A DNA stretch of 64,000 nucleotides from Paraburkholderia sp. PGU19 (GCF_013426915.1 NZ_AP023180.1:2480001-2544000), one strand, 5' to 3'; counted from the first letter of the stretch, positions 26,655 to 35,926 are shown. Made by a program: numbers and translations. Notes: generated from the letters alone by a model not told the origin.

Positions 26655-27029
26655 TCATACGAGGCTTGAGTCGGCGTTGATCGATCGCGGCGTCTCTGCT
26701 CAGCATAGGGGTGCCGGAAAGTATTGGCCGCAAATTGGGCGGAGGTTCGCCCGGCGTTCTCGATTTTCGTCAAATAGTACATCTGAGGCCGGTTGACGTA
26801 CACAGATTTGAACCGCCCCGAGTTTGGTGGAGGCTCCAACTCTTGAGAGTGATTCATCGGGTTCTGCCCGACCCCGAAGGATGAAGCGCACGACTGCTGC
26901 AGGCGGATCTGGGAAGGAATACGATCACGAGGCAGCGGTGGTCGAGGTCGGCCCATTATCTGGTGCACTGAGCCCGTTTGAGAGTTGGACCCGCAACCCT
27001 GCGAGCACCCCGAATTGTGACCGAGGGCA

Positions 27030-27325
27030 CATGTCGCCCAGGCGGAGTTCGACCGCCGGTTGAAGTCCTGAAGGCCTTTATCGATCAGCATCGCGACGCC
27101 TTCGGGGTCGAGCCGATCTGCAAGGTCTTGCGGATTGCCCCGTCGGGCTACCGGCGTTATTCCGCACAGCTTCGCGATCCGTCGCGGCGCTGTGCCCGCA
27201 CAAAACACGACGAGTTTCTACGGCCGCAGATCGAGCGCGTCTGGCAGGACAACATGCGGGTCTATGGCGCGGACAAAATCTGGAAGCAGATGAACCGGGA
27301 AGGTATCGCAGTGGCACGTTGCACC
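27030..27325 (+). mobile_element. IS3-family transposase remnant (end of orfA, start of orfB)
   Basis: One frame ends in AHVAQAEFDRRLKS-stop at 27071, the typical last residues of an IS3-family OrfA. In the -1 register and overlapping it, an OrfB-like frame runs from about 27059: AFIDQHRDAFGVEPICKVL, then APSGYRRY, RDPSRRCAR, and RVYGADKIWKQMNREGIAVARCT, where similarity stops at about 27325. The catalytic DDE core is missing, so the element is dead. Bases 26655-27029 to its left hold no recognisable gene. Confidence 0.8.
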
Positions 27326-27650
27326 CGCCGCTCATGCGACGTTCATTGTGTTGCATCGACCGGTTGAATCCGCCAGTTTGAACGGACATCTAGCCTCGAT
27401 GCGGACCAAGCCGGGCGGAACCGGATCCTTCTCGGCGGCAGACAATCAGCTAAAACTCACTCGCCCCCTCAGTCCGTACATACGCCGACCGCAAAACGGG
27501 CTGAGCTACCTATCGTTCGCTTCGGCCGGCCTCAATCCCTGTACGAATACGGTAGCCAGGCACTCACGCAGGCAACGCAAGCCCTTGATCTTTTCGATGC
27601 AGTGAAACATCAGCGTGGATCGTCGGATCGTGCCGTTCCAAACATCGCTG
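27326..27650. other. Non-coding stretch beside the IS3 remnant
   Basis: No coding frame is credible in these 325 bases. The sequence just after the transposase remnant, around 27340-27375, may include an old element end, but no matching inverted end was found. Confidence 0.3.
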
Positions 27651-28165
27651 TCATCGCCTCCGCTCCTGGAACCCGGACTTCAATGCGTCGACTACCAGTT
27701 CAACCGCCCTTGATGACTTGTGGCGGCTCGGATAATAGACACGATGCCCGACGAATTGGATACCAATCTTCGAGAACCCAGGCGAGACGCTTAGCGTCGA
27801 CGTGTGGCTGCACCAGTTCCTTCGGTACGTAGGCCAGCCCGAAGCCAGCAAGCGACGCCTCGACCATCTGATAGACGTTATTGAAGGTGAGCTGCCCCTC
27901 GACGCGGACCTGTAGCTCACGCCGCCCCTTGCTCAACTCCCATGCCAACGGCGAATTCCTCATCGGCAGGCGCAGATTAATGCAATTGTGCCGCGTCAAG
28001 TCCTGCGGCCTTTTTGCCTCGATCCTCGACTGAAGGTACTCCGGGGATCCGACGAAAACCATCGTCATATCGGGAGCAATGCGCATTGCGATTATGTCCT
28101 TCGCCACCGGATCGCCGAAGCGGACGCCGATGTCATACCGACGGGCGACCGGATCCCAAAGCCCC
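27651..28165 (-). pseudogene. LysR-type regulator remnant (effector domain only)
   Basis: On the minus strand the segment encodes RYDIGVRFGDPVAKDIIAM, MTMVFVGSPEYL, RPQDLTRHNCINLRLP and VYQMVEASLAGFGLAYVPK. These are consecutive landmarks of a LysR effector-binding domain. The last part (FVGHRVYYPSRHKSSRAVEL) is in another frame after a shift near 27765 and ends at 27651. The N-terminal helix-turn-helix is missing and the 5' side degenerates beyond 28165. The gene may once have controlled the divergent O-methyltransferase gene at 28442 or an absent target. Confidence 0.8.
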
Positions 28166-28441
28166 CGGCCGGGAGCCCGACGCCGTGGGCCGTTCCCAAT
28201 GATGACGAGGCAGAGCCAGACCTGGCCCACCATCGGGCACGGCTGCGATGAGCTTCCCGCGATCGGTTGGCTTGTCGGCATTAGCATTGATGGTGACTAG
28301 CCACGAGCATCCGGAGCGAGACGGTCGGTTGCGGCGAACATACCGAGGGGCTCGAGTTCGTCTGTACGGTAGCGAACGCTTGAAAAAGTTCGCTTCGCCT
28401 ACCATCGTATCTGACGCGTATTTACATGTTCCCCGGAAGCA

Positions 28442-29506
28442 ATGATGGAAAGCACACCGAGCATGGATCAACAGGAGCCTGGCGCTGACAACACGCGCCA
28501 GCGCGAACCCTCCCCTGACCGGCTACTTCAACTGGGCATGGGGTTCTGGGCGTCCAAGACCCTATTGTCCGCAGTCGAACTCGGTGTGTTTTCGCGCCTC
28601 GCGACCGGTCCCCACGACGCTGCACAGCTCGCTCAGGCACTCGAACTGCATCCGAGATCGGCCCTTGATTTTCTTGATGCGCTGGTCGCATTGAATCTGC
28701 TGGAACGCGAAGATGGGAAATACCGCAATACGCCAGACACCGAGTTTTTTCTCGACATGGCCAAGCCCAGCTACGTAGGTGGATTACTGGAAATGGCCAA
28801 CGCGCGACTATATCCGTTCTGGGGTTCTCTGACGGAAGCCCTTCGCACAGGGCAGCCACAGAACGAGGCAAAAGGGGGTGGCAACCCCTTCGATGCGATG
28901 TATCGCGACGAACACAAACTAAGGGCTTTCCTGCGGGCGATGAGCGGGGTCAGCCTGGGCGCGGCGAAGGCGATTGCGCAGCAATTCCCCTGGCAGAACT
29001 ACAGCACCTTCATTGACATCGGCGCGGCCCAAGGTGCCTTACCTGTGCAGGTCGCGCTCGCCCATCCCCACTTGCGCGGCGGCGGCTTCGATCTGCCGGT
29101 AGTGCGCCCTGTATTTGAAGAATACGTAACGTCGCACGACCTGCAGGACCGGCTGCATTTCTATCCGGGCGACTTCTTCAAGGATCCCTGTCCGGCGGCT
29201 GATGTGCTCGTGATGGGACACATTCTCCACGACTGGGACCTCGGGCAGAAACTCGAGCTCCTCGCGAAGTGCTACGCGTCGCTACCTCCCGGCGGTTGCC
29301 TGATCGTCTACGACGCGGTAATCGACGATGAGCGCAGGCGCAATGCCTTTGGCTTGCTGATGAGCCTCAACATGCTTATCGAGACACCTGGCGGTTTCGA
29401 CTATACCGGCGCGCAGTGTCGCGAATGGATGCAGGAAGTCGGCTTCACGCAGGTACGCGTCGAGCCGCTTACCGGTCCCGATTCAATGGTGATTGGCACC
29501 AGGTAG
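28442..29506 (+). CDS. SAM-dependent O-methyltransferase (acetylserotonin/hydroxyneurosporene type)
   Basis: This 354-residue protein has the two-part layout of plant- and polyketide-type O-methyltransferases. An N-terminal winged-helix dimerisation domain includes [19 protein letters not shown] near residue 40, [19 protein letters not shown] features near 75 and a YRNT loop. The C-terminal Rossmann domain has [16 protein letters not shown] (motif I, near 190), a conserved Asp in [15 protein letters not shown] (near 258) and LLMSLNML. It transfers a methyl group from S-adenosylmethionine to a hydroxyl of a small aromatic or polyketide-like substrate; which one is unknown. Likely start is ATG 28442 behind CCGGAAG; 28445 and 28463 are alternatives. 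It stands alone among decayed genes. Confidence 0.85.
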   Translation: MMESTPSMDQQEPGADNTRQREPSPDRLLQLGMGFWASKTLLSAVELGVFSRLATGPHDAAQLAQALELHPRSALDFLDALVALNLLEREDGKYRNTPDTEFFLDMAKPSYVGGLLEMANARLYPFWGSLTEALRTGQPQNEAKGGGNPFDAMYRDEHKLRAFLRAMSGVSLGAAKAIAQQFPWQNYSTFIDIGAAQGALPVQVALAHPHLRGGGFDLPVVRPVFEEYVTSHDLQDRLHFYPGDFFKDPCPAADVLVMGHILHDWDLGQKLELLAKCYASLPPGGCLIVYDAVIDDERRRNAFGLLMSLNMLIETPGGFDYTGAQCREWMQEVGFTQVRVEPLTGPDSMVIGTR

Positions 29507-29870
29507 AAACTCGCCTGGAAATCCGAAGGCATTCTCATGGGCGCGAACTGACGCCACGGTACCGGTTTGGCGCGGCTGGCGCGTTGCGTGCGACATGCCG
29601 TCGCTTGCAACGTCGGATGTCCGATGCGGAGCAGCCGCTCGAATAGCCACGCGACTGCGATCTCGAACGATGGCTCCTGGCCGATAGCACCAATTCGAGA
29701 ACGCTTTGCGGAGCGATCGTTGAGATCCTCAATTGCTGCTCACTGGCAGTTGATGTGAACGGGTACTACCGGCCAAATGTTGCCGCTCGCACATCCCACA
29801 AAGCCGTCATTCGAACGGCTGGTCTGCATTCGACATCTGCCGGATTCCCAGAGAGATCACGCACGTTTGC
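29507..29870. other. Non-coding stretch after the O-methyltransferase gene
   Basis: I see no gene in these 364 bases. The composition is mixed, with short frames on both strands but none with family features. Confidence 0.3.
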
Positions 29871-30095
29871 TCAGGCAGCAGCAAACATGTCGTTGAACTC
29901 GTTGACCCATGCGTGCTCGTTAGGGCCCGGACTAGTGATATCGAGCCAAACCGCGCGCGTGCCGGATTCGCAGACGCTCCGCGCGACGGCCCGAGATGAT
30001 CACCTGATTGCCGAGCTGGTGGAGCGCTTCGGCGAGACCGCGGCCAATGCCCGACCCGCGCCCGTGATAAAGAGCGTATTGCCTGTGAGTCTCAC
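29871..30095 (-). pseudogene. Short-chain dehydrogenase remnant
   Basis: A GTG at 30095 opens VRLTGNTLFITGAG. After a one-base loss the sequence continues as SGIGRGLAEALHQLGNQVII and SGRRAERL, which is the glycine-rich NAD(P)-binding start of a DltE-like short-chain dehydrogenase. A further frame change leads to VWLDITSPGPNEHAW and a stop at 29871. The catalytic Tyr-x-x-x-Lys region is absent. Confidence 0.75.
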
Positions 30096-30165
30096 GCGAT
30101 GCGCAGGATGTCTGCATGCGATCCATGCGACAGGGCAACCATTGCCGGAATGCAGTGGCAGCGCA

Positions 30166-31287
30166 TCAGGCCGTCACGGCCTGAAAAGCGGGGTAGTCGG
30201 TATAGCCTTCGGCCGTCGGGCCATAGACCTTCGGCCAGTTGATTTCGGCAAGCGGCGCATTCATGGCGAAGCGCGCCGGCAGGTCCGGATTGGCAATGAA
30301 AGGGCGGCCGAACGCGACCATGTCCACCAGCCCGGCTTCGATTAGCCGGTTGCCACGCTCACGATCGGTATCGACGTTGGCGATGACGTTGCCGCGATAA
30401 AGCTCGCGGAAATGGCGGAACATGCCGTCGCCCGCGAGCGCCGCGAGCGGCGTTGCCGACAGGTCGGCCATTGCGCCCATCAACAGCAAATGAGAGAGGT
30501 CGTAATCGTTGAGCCGTCCGATCACGTATTCGGACGTGGCGAGTGTCTCGTCAGTCGATACGAACGCGCCCGTCTCGGACGTCGCAGGTCCCGTCTTGAT
30601 CCCAGTGCGTTGCGCGCCAACTGCCCCGACCACTGCTTCCAGCACCTCGAACAGAAAGCGCGCGCGGTTCTCCACCGAACCGCCATATTCGTCCGCGCGG
30701 AGATTCGTGCGCACGTTGAGAAACTGGTTGAACAGATAGTGATAGCCTCCCTGGATCTGCACGCCGTCAAAACCCGCTGCGATTGCGTTGTGCGCTGCGC
30801 GGCCGAAGTCTGCGACCGTGCGGCGGATGTGGTCCTTTTCCATCGGGCGCGGGACGACGGTGTCCTTGCGGCCCGTCGAAGTCACGCTCTGCTGTTCCGG
30901 GTTGACGGCGGAAGCGGACAAAGGCGGCTTGCCGGCGTGGAAATCGGGGTGTCCCAACGAACCCGTGTGCCACAGTTGCGCGACGATCCGGCCACCCGCG
31001 CGATGCACCGCGTCCGTTACCACGCTCCAGCCGCGTACCTGCGCGTCGCTCCAGAGTCCCGGCACGTCCGCCCAACCGACCGCCTCCGGGCTCACAAAAA
31101 CCCCTTCGCTGACGATCAACCCCGCCGCCGCGCGCTGCGCATAGTACTCAGCATGCAGGGCCGTCGGCTCGAACTCGGCGTTGGCGGCGCGCATGCGCGT
31201 GAGCGGCGCCATCACGACGCGATTTGGCAATTCGAGGCCCCCGAGCCGGATCGGCGTGAGAAGGGGTTGGCTGCTGTCGATGCTCAT
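30166..31287 (-). CDS. Old Yellow Enzyme-type flavin oxidoreductase with altered active-site pair
   Basis: The 373-residue protein is a complete FMN-dependent TIM-barrel ene-reductase of the NemA/OYE group. It has ELPNRVVMAPLTRMRA at the first strand, QLWHTGSLGHPDF, NVRTNLRADEYGGSVENRARF and VAFGRPFIANPDLP. OYE enzymes reduce activated alkenes, quinones or nitro compounds with NAD(P)H. The substrate-binding pair normally found as H-x-x-H/N (ELHSAH or EIHGAN) is QIQGGYHY here, so Gln and Tyr replace both positions (near residue 174). This may shift substrate choice, or mark a separate OYE subgroup. A GNAT gene and a second, canonical OYE gene lie just upstream on the same strand, suggesting one operon under the TetR-linked promoter. 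Confidence 0.88.
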   Translation of the reverse strand: MSIDSSQPLLTPIRLGGLELPNRVVMAPLTRMRAANAEFEPTALHAEYYAQRAAAGLIVSEGVFVSPEAVGWADVPGLWSDAQVRGWSVVTDAVHRAGGRIVAQLWHTGSLGHPDFHAGKPPLSASAVNPEQQSVTSTGRKDTVVPRPMEKDHIRRTVADFGRAAHNAIAAGFDGVQIQGGYHYLFNQFLNVRTNLRADEYGGSVENRARFLFEVLEAVVGAVGAQRTGIKTGPATSETGAFVSTDETLATSEYVIGRLNDYDLSHLLLMGAMADLSATPLAALAGDGMFRHFRELYRGNVIANVDTDRERGNRLIEAGLVDMVAFGRPFIANPDLPARFAMNAPLAEINWPKVYGPTAEGYTDYPAFQAVTA

Positions 31288-31314
31288 GATGATTTCCTGT
31301 GAAGTTTTACGGAT

Positions 31315-31929
31315 TTACCGAGAATACGATGGTGATTGGGTTTGGTTGGTCCGCCGGGTCAACTCGAGCGACAAGGCCCAGAGGAAGGTCGAATTCGGAT
31401 CGTAGGACGCCTGGAATCCAAGTCGCTGCGCGAGCCTGACCATCCCTTGGTTATCTGCGAGCGTCGTACCATACAGACGCGTCAAACCCGATTGCCGTGC
31501 AAGCGTGATCAAGCTCGACAGCAGTTGGGTGCCGAGCCCTCTGCCTTGCCACGCGTCGCTGATCACGATCGCGCATTCGGCGGCATCGTGCTGGCCCGGC
31601 TCCATTGCGTAGCGTGCGACGCCGATCTGCTGTTCGCGACCGTCGGTCACTACCACCGCGATCACCGCGCCTTCGCGCTGAGGATCGATATGGGTCCACC
31701 GATGCATCTCGTCGGAGGTCGGCCGTCGTCCCGACATCAAACGCTTGTACCCGGTCGATCGCGACAGTCCATTGACGAAGTCGCGTTCGAGTTCGAAGTC
31801 GTCGGGTACGATTGCACGCAACAGCACCGACGTGCCGTCCTTCGCCTCCCATACGTGCCGGACAGCTTCGGCCGGCACGTCCGAAATCGTTCGGCAAGTC
31901 GCGTACGGTTCGAGAGCGCGTGTGGCCAT
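31315..31929 (-). CDS. GNAT family N-acetyltransferase
   Basis: The ~204-residue protein carries a GNAT fold. LRAIVPDDFELERDF opens it, AVIAVVVTDGREQQIGVARY gives the central strands, and AWQGRGLGTQLLSSLITLAR is the acetyl-CoA pyrophosphate-binding motif A (Q/R-x-x-G-x-G/A). The final GMVRLAQRLGF completes the domain. The substrate is not deducible. ATG 31929 is preferred to the GTG at 31941 because GAGGTG lies nine bases upstream. The gene sits between two OYE genes with spacings of about 27 and 29 bases, indicating cotranscription. Confidence 0.82.
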   Translation of the reverse strand: MATRALEPYATCRTISDVPAEAVRHVWEAKDGTSVLLRAIVPDDFELERDFVNGLSRSTGYKRLMSGRRPTSDEMHRWTHIDPQREGAVIAVVVTDGREQQIGVARYAMEPGQHDAAECAIVISDAWQGRGLGTQLLSSLITLARQSGLTRLYGTTLADNQGMVRLAQRLGFQASYDPNSTFLWALSLELTRRTNQTQSPSYSR

Positions 31930-31958
31930 GTCGACTTTCACCTCAGCAGCAGCGCAGG

Positions 31959-33074
31959 TTATGCCGCCGCCTCTTGTTCAAGCGTCGGGTAGTCGGTGTA
32001 GCCGCGGTGGTCGCCGCCCCAGAAGGTGTCGCGGTCATAGGGATTCAGCGCGGCACCGGCACGGATACGTTCCGGTAGATCGGGATTGGCGGCGAAATGG
32101 CGGCCGAATGCGACGAGATCTGCGTTGCCTTGCGCGATGATCTGCTCCGCGCCATCGGGTTCAAAACCGCCGGCGGCGATAACCGCACCGTTGAAGCGCT
32201 TGCGCAATTGGGCGGCCGCAACGGGCGGCTTTTCGGGCACCGGCGCTTCGACGCCTTCGATGCGCGGCTCGATCACATGCAAATAGGCGAGATCGAAGCG
32301 ATTCAGCTGTTCGGCCACGTAGCCGAACAACGCTTCCGGATCGCTATCGGACATGGACGCCCACCTGCCGCTCGGGCCGACGCGTACGCCGACACGGCCC
32401 GCCCCCCACACCGAGATGACCGCCTCGGTCACTTCGAGCAGCAGACGGGCGCGGTTTTCGATCGATCCGCCATAGGCGTCAGTGCGCTTGTTGCTGCCGT
32501 CCTGCAGGAACTGGTCGAGCAGATAGCCGTTTGCGCCGTGAATTTCGACACCGTCGAAACCAGCGGCCCGCGCGCGTTCGGCGCCGCGGCGGTATTCCTC
32601 AATGATGCCGGGGATTTCTTCAATGTTGAGTGCGCGGTGTTGTGACACCGGCACCCAGCCGTCCCTGGTGACGACGACCTGCTCGAACGGCACCACCGAC
32701 GGCGCGACGGGCGGCACGCCGCCGGTCATCTCGACGTGCGATTGGCGCCCCACGTGCCACAGTTGCAGGACGATGCGGCCTCCCTTGGCGTGCACCGCGT
32801 CGGTCACCTTCTTCCAGCCGGCGATGTGTTCGTCGGCATAGATACCCGGTGCGCCAAGATAGCCGCGGCCGACGATAGATACCGGTGTTGCCTCGGAGAC
32901 GATCAGGCCACCCATGGACGCACGCTGGCCGTACATCTCGGCCATCAGATCGCTGGGGATATCGGTCGGTTGCTCGGCGCGAAGGCGCGTCAGTGGCGCC
33001 ATCACCACGCGGTGCGACAGATCGATCTTGCCGAGCTTGATGGGTGAGAACAGGTGTTTGCGTATCGTGTTCAT
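31959..33074 (-). CDS. Old Yellow Enzyme-type alkene reductase (NemA-like)
   Basis: A 371-residue FMN-dependent ene-reductase that looks fully functional. It has LSHRVVMAPLTRLRAEQ, LQLWHVGRQSH, the substrate-binding EIHGANGYLLDQFL (His and Asn near residue 175-178), SNKRTDAYGGSIENRARL and a C-terminal DLVAFGRHFAANPDLPERI. Such enzymes remove electrophiles, alpha,beta-unsaturated carbonyls or nitro compounds using NAD(P)H. ATG 33074 fits the family; the frame extends to 33260 without conserved sequence. It is the first gene of a minus-strand unit with GNAT and the second OYE. About 110 bases upstream lies a TACGnnCGTA site that also precedes the adjacent tetR gene, so induction by electrophiles through TetR is a reasonable inference. 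Confidence 0.92.
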   Translation of the reverse strand: MNTIRKHLFSPIKLGKIDLSHRVVMAPLTRLRAEQPTDIPSDLMAEMYGQRASMGGLIVSEATPVSIVGRGYLGAPGIYADEHIAGWKKVTDAVHAKGGRIVLQLWHVGRQSHVEMTGGVPPVAPSVVPFEQVVVTRDGWVPVSQHRALNIEEIPGIIEEYRRGAERARAAGFDGVEIHGANGYLLDQFLQDGSNKRTDAYGGSIENRARLLLEVTEAVISVWGAGRVGVRVGPSGRWASMSDSDPEALFGYVAEQLNRFDLAYLHVIEPRIEGVEAPVPEKPPVAAAQLRKRFNGAVIAAGGFEPDGAEQIIAQGNADLVAFGRHFAANPDLPERIRAGAALNPYDRDTFWGGDHRGYTDYPTLEQEAAA

Positions 33075-33182
33075 GTCGCGTTTTCCGAAAAGGACGAAAC
33101 TCCGAGGCGCTTGCCATGCCCCGTGTCGAAAGACCGTTGGCAGGAATCGGATCCGCCAGGAAAGTGCTCGTCGAATAATATG

Positions 33183-33192
33183 TACGGTCGTA
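33183..33192. promoter_or_regulatory. Operator-like site upstream of the OYE gene (TACGGTCGTA)
   Basis: TACG and CGTA half-sites separated by two bases form a palindrome inside AATATGTACGGTCGTAGT. The whole 18-base block recurs with one change at 33489-33506, directly before tetR. It lies 108 bases upstream of the OYE start. Confidence 0.6.
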
Positions 33193-33493
33193 GTTTGTGC
33201 GCTCGCACTAACCCGGTCAAACGATTTTTTGCGGTACCGGCTTGGCGATAGCGATGTCAAAGCAGGGGGAACTACGTCAAATCAAGGCGCTCGGAGATTA
33301 TTCGAGTTTCCCGAAAACATAATTCGATGGCCCAACGTTGACGCCGCGAGGCTCCGAGGGCATGCCCGACATCGGAGAGCATGCGGCTGCCGCGACCCGA
33401 ACGCGGAGTTCGACGCGTCTGACGCTCCGCCTGCGCAACGCGCTCCAGCCAAAACTTGTTGCACCAGCCCACAGCCTCGCGTACTCTAATATG

Positions 33494-33503
33494 TACGTTC
33501 GTA
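33494..33503. promoter_or_regulatory. Operator-like site in front of tetR (TACGTTCGTA)
   Basis: Second copy of the TACGnnCGTA palindrome, embedded in AATATGTACGTTCGTAGT and ending 13 bases before the tetR ATG. The position overlaps the probable -10 region (TAATAT), as expected for autorepression. Confidence 0.6.
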
Positions 33504-33516
33504 GTAGACTGAGAAC

Positions 33517-34101
33517 ATGGTCACCAAATCATCGAACCGGGACAAACTCCTGACCGAAGGTCTGCGCGTGGTCCACGAGCGCGGCTACATGGGCGCCAGC
33601 GTGCGTGATATCGTCAGCGCCGCGGGTGTGCCACAGGGGTCGTTCACAAATCACTTCACGTCGAAGGAAGCCTTTGGCCTTGAGGTTCTCGATTTGTATT
33701 TCGAGGACAATCGCCAGGTGATCCGCGACACGCTGCTCAACGACGCGCTGCCGCCGCTGCAACGGCTCGGTGCCTATATCGACGCCAATCTCGCGCGATT
33801 GTCGCGGGACGAGATGCGCTACGGCTGCCTGTACGGCAATTTCTCGGCTGAAGCGAGCGACCACAGCGAAGCGATTCGCCATCGTCTGGTGGAAATTTTC
33901 GATGAGGTCCAGGTCGCGGTGACGTATTGTCTGCGTGTGGCGGTAACGCATGGCGACCTGCCGGCGTCGACCGATTGCGATGACTTTGCGGCGTATTTCG
34001 TAGCATCGCTGCAGGGTGCCTTCCTGCTGGCCAAGGCGCGTCGCACGTCGGCGCCCGTCGAACGATTCAAGCGGCTGGTGTTCACGAAACTGCTGATCTG
34101 A
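33517..34101 (+). CDS. TetR/AcrR-family repressor
   Basis: The 194-residue protein has the TetR helix-turn-helix at its N-terminus (HERGYMGASVRDIVSAAGVP, then QGSFTNHFTSKEAFGLEVL, residues about 20-60). A helical ligand-binding domain of normal length follows, containing YGCLYGNFSAEASDHSEAIR near residue 107, a stretch also seen in the next regulator. The gene is divergent from an OYE operon. Both promoters carry the same TACGnnCGTA palindrome, which makes this protein the likely repressor of the OYE genes and of itself, in the manner of NemR, though the sites differ from those of NemR. The ligand is unknown. Confidence 0.88.
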   Translation: MVTKSSNRDKLLTEGLRVVHERGYMGASVRDIVSAAGVPQGSFTNHFTSKEAFGLEVLDLYFEDNRQVIRDTLLNDALPPLQRLGAYIDANLARLSRDEMRYGCLYGNFSAEASDHSEAIRHRLVEIFDEVQVAVTYCLRVAVTHGDLPASTDCDDFAAYFVASLQGAFLLAKARRTSAPVERFKRLVFTKLLI

Positions 34102-34199
34102 ACGAAGCCCTCGTCGTGGTTCACGAGGCCGGCGCTCACAGCCAAGCACTGCCGCCCCGCTATACTGGGTGATTTCAGTTGACGGTCCGGGGTCCATTG

Positions 34200-34820
34200 A
34201 TGGCGTCGAAAGTGCGCGACAAAATTGTCGATGCGGCAGCAAGCTGCTTCCATGACCTGGGTTTCAACGGCTGCAGCATCCAGGATATCGTCGACAAGGG
34301 CGGCGTTCCGAAAGGCTCCTTCTACAACTATTTCAAGACCAAGGAAGTTCTTGCCGTCGAGGTGCTGGCGCTCTACGCGCAAGGTACCAGGCGCGAAATG
34401 CTGGCCGATAGCAGCACGCCGCCGGTCGCCCGCCTACGCGGCCATTTCGAATTCATGGCGTCGCGCTACGCCGCCTTTGGCTACAGCAAGGGCTGCCTGA
34501 TCGGCAACTTCGCCGCCGAAAGCTCCGACCACACACCGCTGATCCGCGCTCATCTGGCTGACTCGCTCGCGCGCTGGACCGAAGCGGTCGCCAACGCTAT
34601 CCGTGAGGGGCAGGAGGACGGCAGCATCGTCGCCGGTCTCGACCCGGTCGGCACCGCGCGCTTCCTGATCAACAGTTGGGAAGGCGCCGTCGTACGCATG
34701 AAGATTGCCAGCAGCCGCGAACCACTCGAGGACTACTTCACTATCGCGTTTTCGCTGCTTGTCAGCCGCGAAAAGACCGTCGGTACCGGCAAGAAACCCT
34801 CCCGCAAAACAGCGGCTTAA
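34200..34820 (+). CDS. TetR/AcrR-family regulator (paralogue of the preceding one)
   Basis: This 206-residue regulator has the N-terminal TetR domain (DIVDKGGVPKGSFYNYFKTKEVLAVEV, in two parts, around residues 30-58). Its helical domain shares the motif KGCLIGNFAAESSDH with the gene just upstream, showing that the two are paralogues. The basic C-terminal tail (GKKPSRKTAA) is unusual for the family. ATG 34200 is used; no strong ribosome-binding site is seen. No copy of the upstream TACGnnCGTA site precedes it, so it probably answers a different signal or acts on another target. It is followed by a long stretch without genes. Confidence 0.85.
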   Translation: MASKVRDKIVDAAASCFHDLGFNGCSIQDIVDKGGVPKGSFYNYFKTKEVLAVEVLALYAQGTRREMLADSSTPPVARLRGHFEFMASRYAAFGYSKGCLIGNFAAESSDHTPLIRAHLADSLARWTEAVANAIREGQEDGSIVAGLDPVGTARFLINSWEGAVVRMKIASSREPLEDYFTIAFSLLVSREKTVGTGKKPSRKTAA

Positions 34821-35617
34821 ACGACTCGCGCCACGGCGGTATTGCCTCATGTCGGTACGATCGGCGGACAGGCAATCCTGCTTCGCCCGATGAGGTCTCC
34901 GGCGTCCCTGTACGTCAACACAGGAGCACGCTCAGTCGGCCACTGGCCCGCACATCAAGCGATGCGTCGCAGGACGGATGGATGGTCTGTGTTGCCGATG
35001 CGCGGGCCGTCGTAGAATAAATCTCAATCGTATGGGTTGAGCTGCCGATTACGGCGGATTCGCTCGGGGCATGAGCCGCATGGGGAATTGAACCGACAGG
35101 CCGGCTGCGTGAATGTCGCTATACCAACTTCAAGCATCAACGATCTCATCCCGCGAATGTCCGATGTAAATCCGGGACGCGCCGCACGGGTCGCAAGATG
35201 ACGGCCGGCCGCTCAGGGTCGGGTGCCGTCCTCTAGCAGAGCGAAAGTTGACATTCGAAGTGACAGGTCGTCCAACGACCGCAGAGCAATCTATGGCGAC
35301 CTTTGGCCGGCGATCGACCCAATGACCGCAATGGTTCGGTCCACGATCGGCCGTTGTGCGTCATGACGCGGCTACGCCGCAAACAGAGGGGAAGGCCCGC
35401 CAGAAGGGCTTTGGTACCTGGCTTCAAACCCGGTACAGCGGGCTCTGGACCTTGAAGCGTGGTACAGACATGCAGTCAACGGTGTGCCCAAATCTCGCCC
35501 ATAATCCAGGCGGACCGCCCGGAAACCCTTGTAAAACCGTGATAATCCCGAACTTGACCGGCGCGAGACTATTCCTTGAAAATCATGAGGTTAGGTTTGG
35601 TTCCAGTCGAGGTGATT
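34821..35617. other. Gene-poor region left of repeat copy B
   Basis: About 800 bases with no gene I can support. It contains one arm of a diverged inverted repeat (35242-35315). The frames present are short and lack family features. The sequence looks like decayed accessory DNA. Confidence 0.4.
35242..35315. repeat. Diverged inverted-repeat arm, partner at 35941-36016
   Basis: The reverse complement of this segment matches 35941-36016. Both share GATCGCCGGCCAA, CGACCTGTCACTTCGAAT and the spacing between them. The second arm directly follows direct-repeat copy B, so the arm may be part of a longer repeat unit, of which a stray piece is inverted here. Confidence 0.65.
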
Positions 35618-35926
35618 GGACTCCTCATCCGGTGATCCGTCATTCTTCAACTCAATTCAGCGAACTGCGACATCGCTGAGACCATTGCTGCATAAGGCGT
35701 TCCGCCTGAGTTACCCGTCCGCGACGGCTGTGCCCAGACTATCCGGAGTCGCGAACGGGCAGTGGGCGGGAATCGGACCGGTGAATCGCCAGCGGCAGCG
35801 CTGCAGCGCGATATTTCGGCAGGTGAGGGCGGGCAACGGTTGGCGCTTGCCCACCGCATCGAGCCGTCACCCAAACGGCTTGTTCACTGCGTGACCTGTC
35901 CGATGTCCAATGCGCGCATTTCGGCC
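35618..35926. repeat. Direct repeat copy B (~309 bp), right border of the accessory island
   Basis: Same-orientation partner of 23934-24245, starting GGACTCCTCATCCGGTGATC and ending GCGCGCATTTCGGCC. Divergence is spread evenly, including a few small indels, so the duplication is not recent. This copy continues rightwards into the 35941-36016 arm; copy A does not. Confidence 0.85.

Larger units (their letters stand above)
33075..33516. other. Divergent control region between OYE and tetR
   Basis: About 440 bases with no credible gene. It holds the two operator-like sites described separately, one near each end of the region, and must contain the promoters of the minus-strand OYE operon and the plus-strand tetR gene. 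Confidence 0.55.

Noticed and set aside
26648..27208. A 186-codon open frame on the minus strand
   Set aside because: It overlaps the IS3 remnant read on the plus strand, which has recognisable transposase sequence. The minus frame has none.
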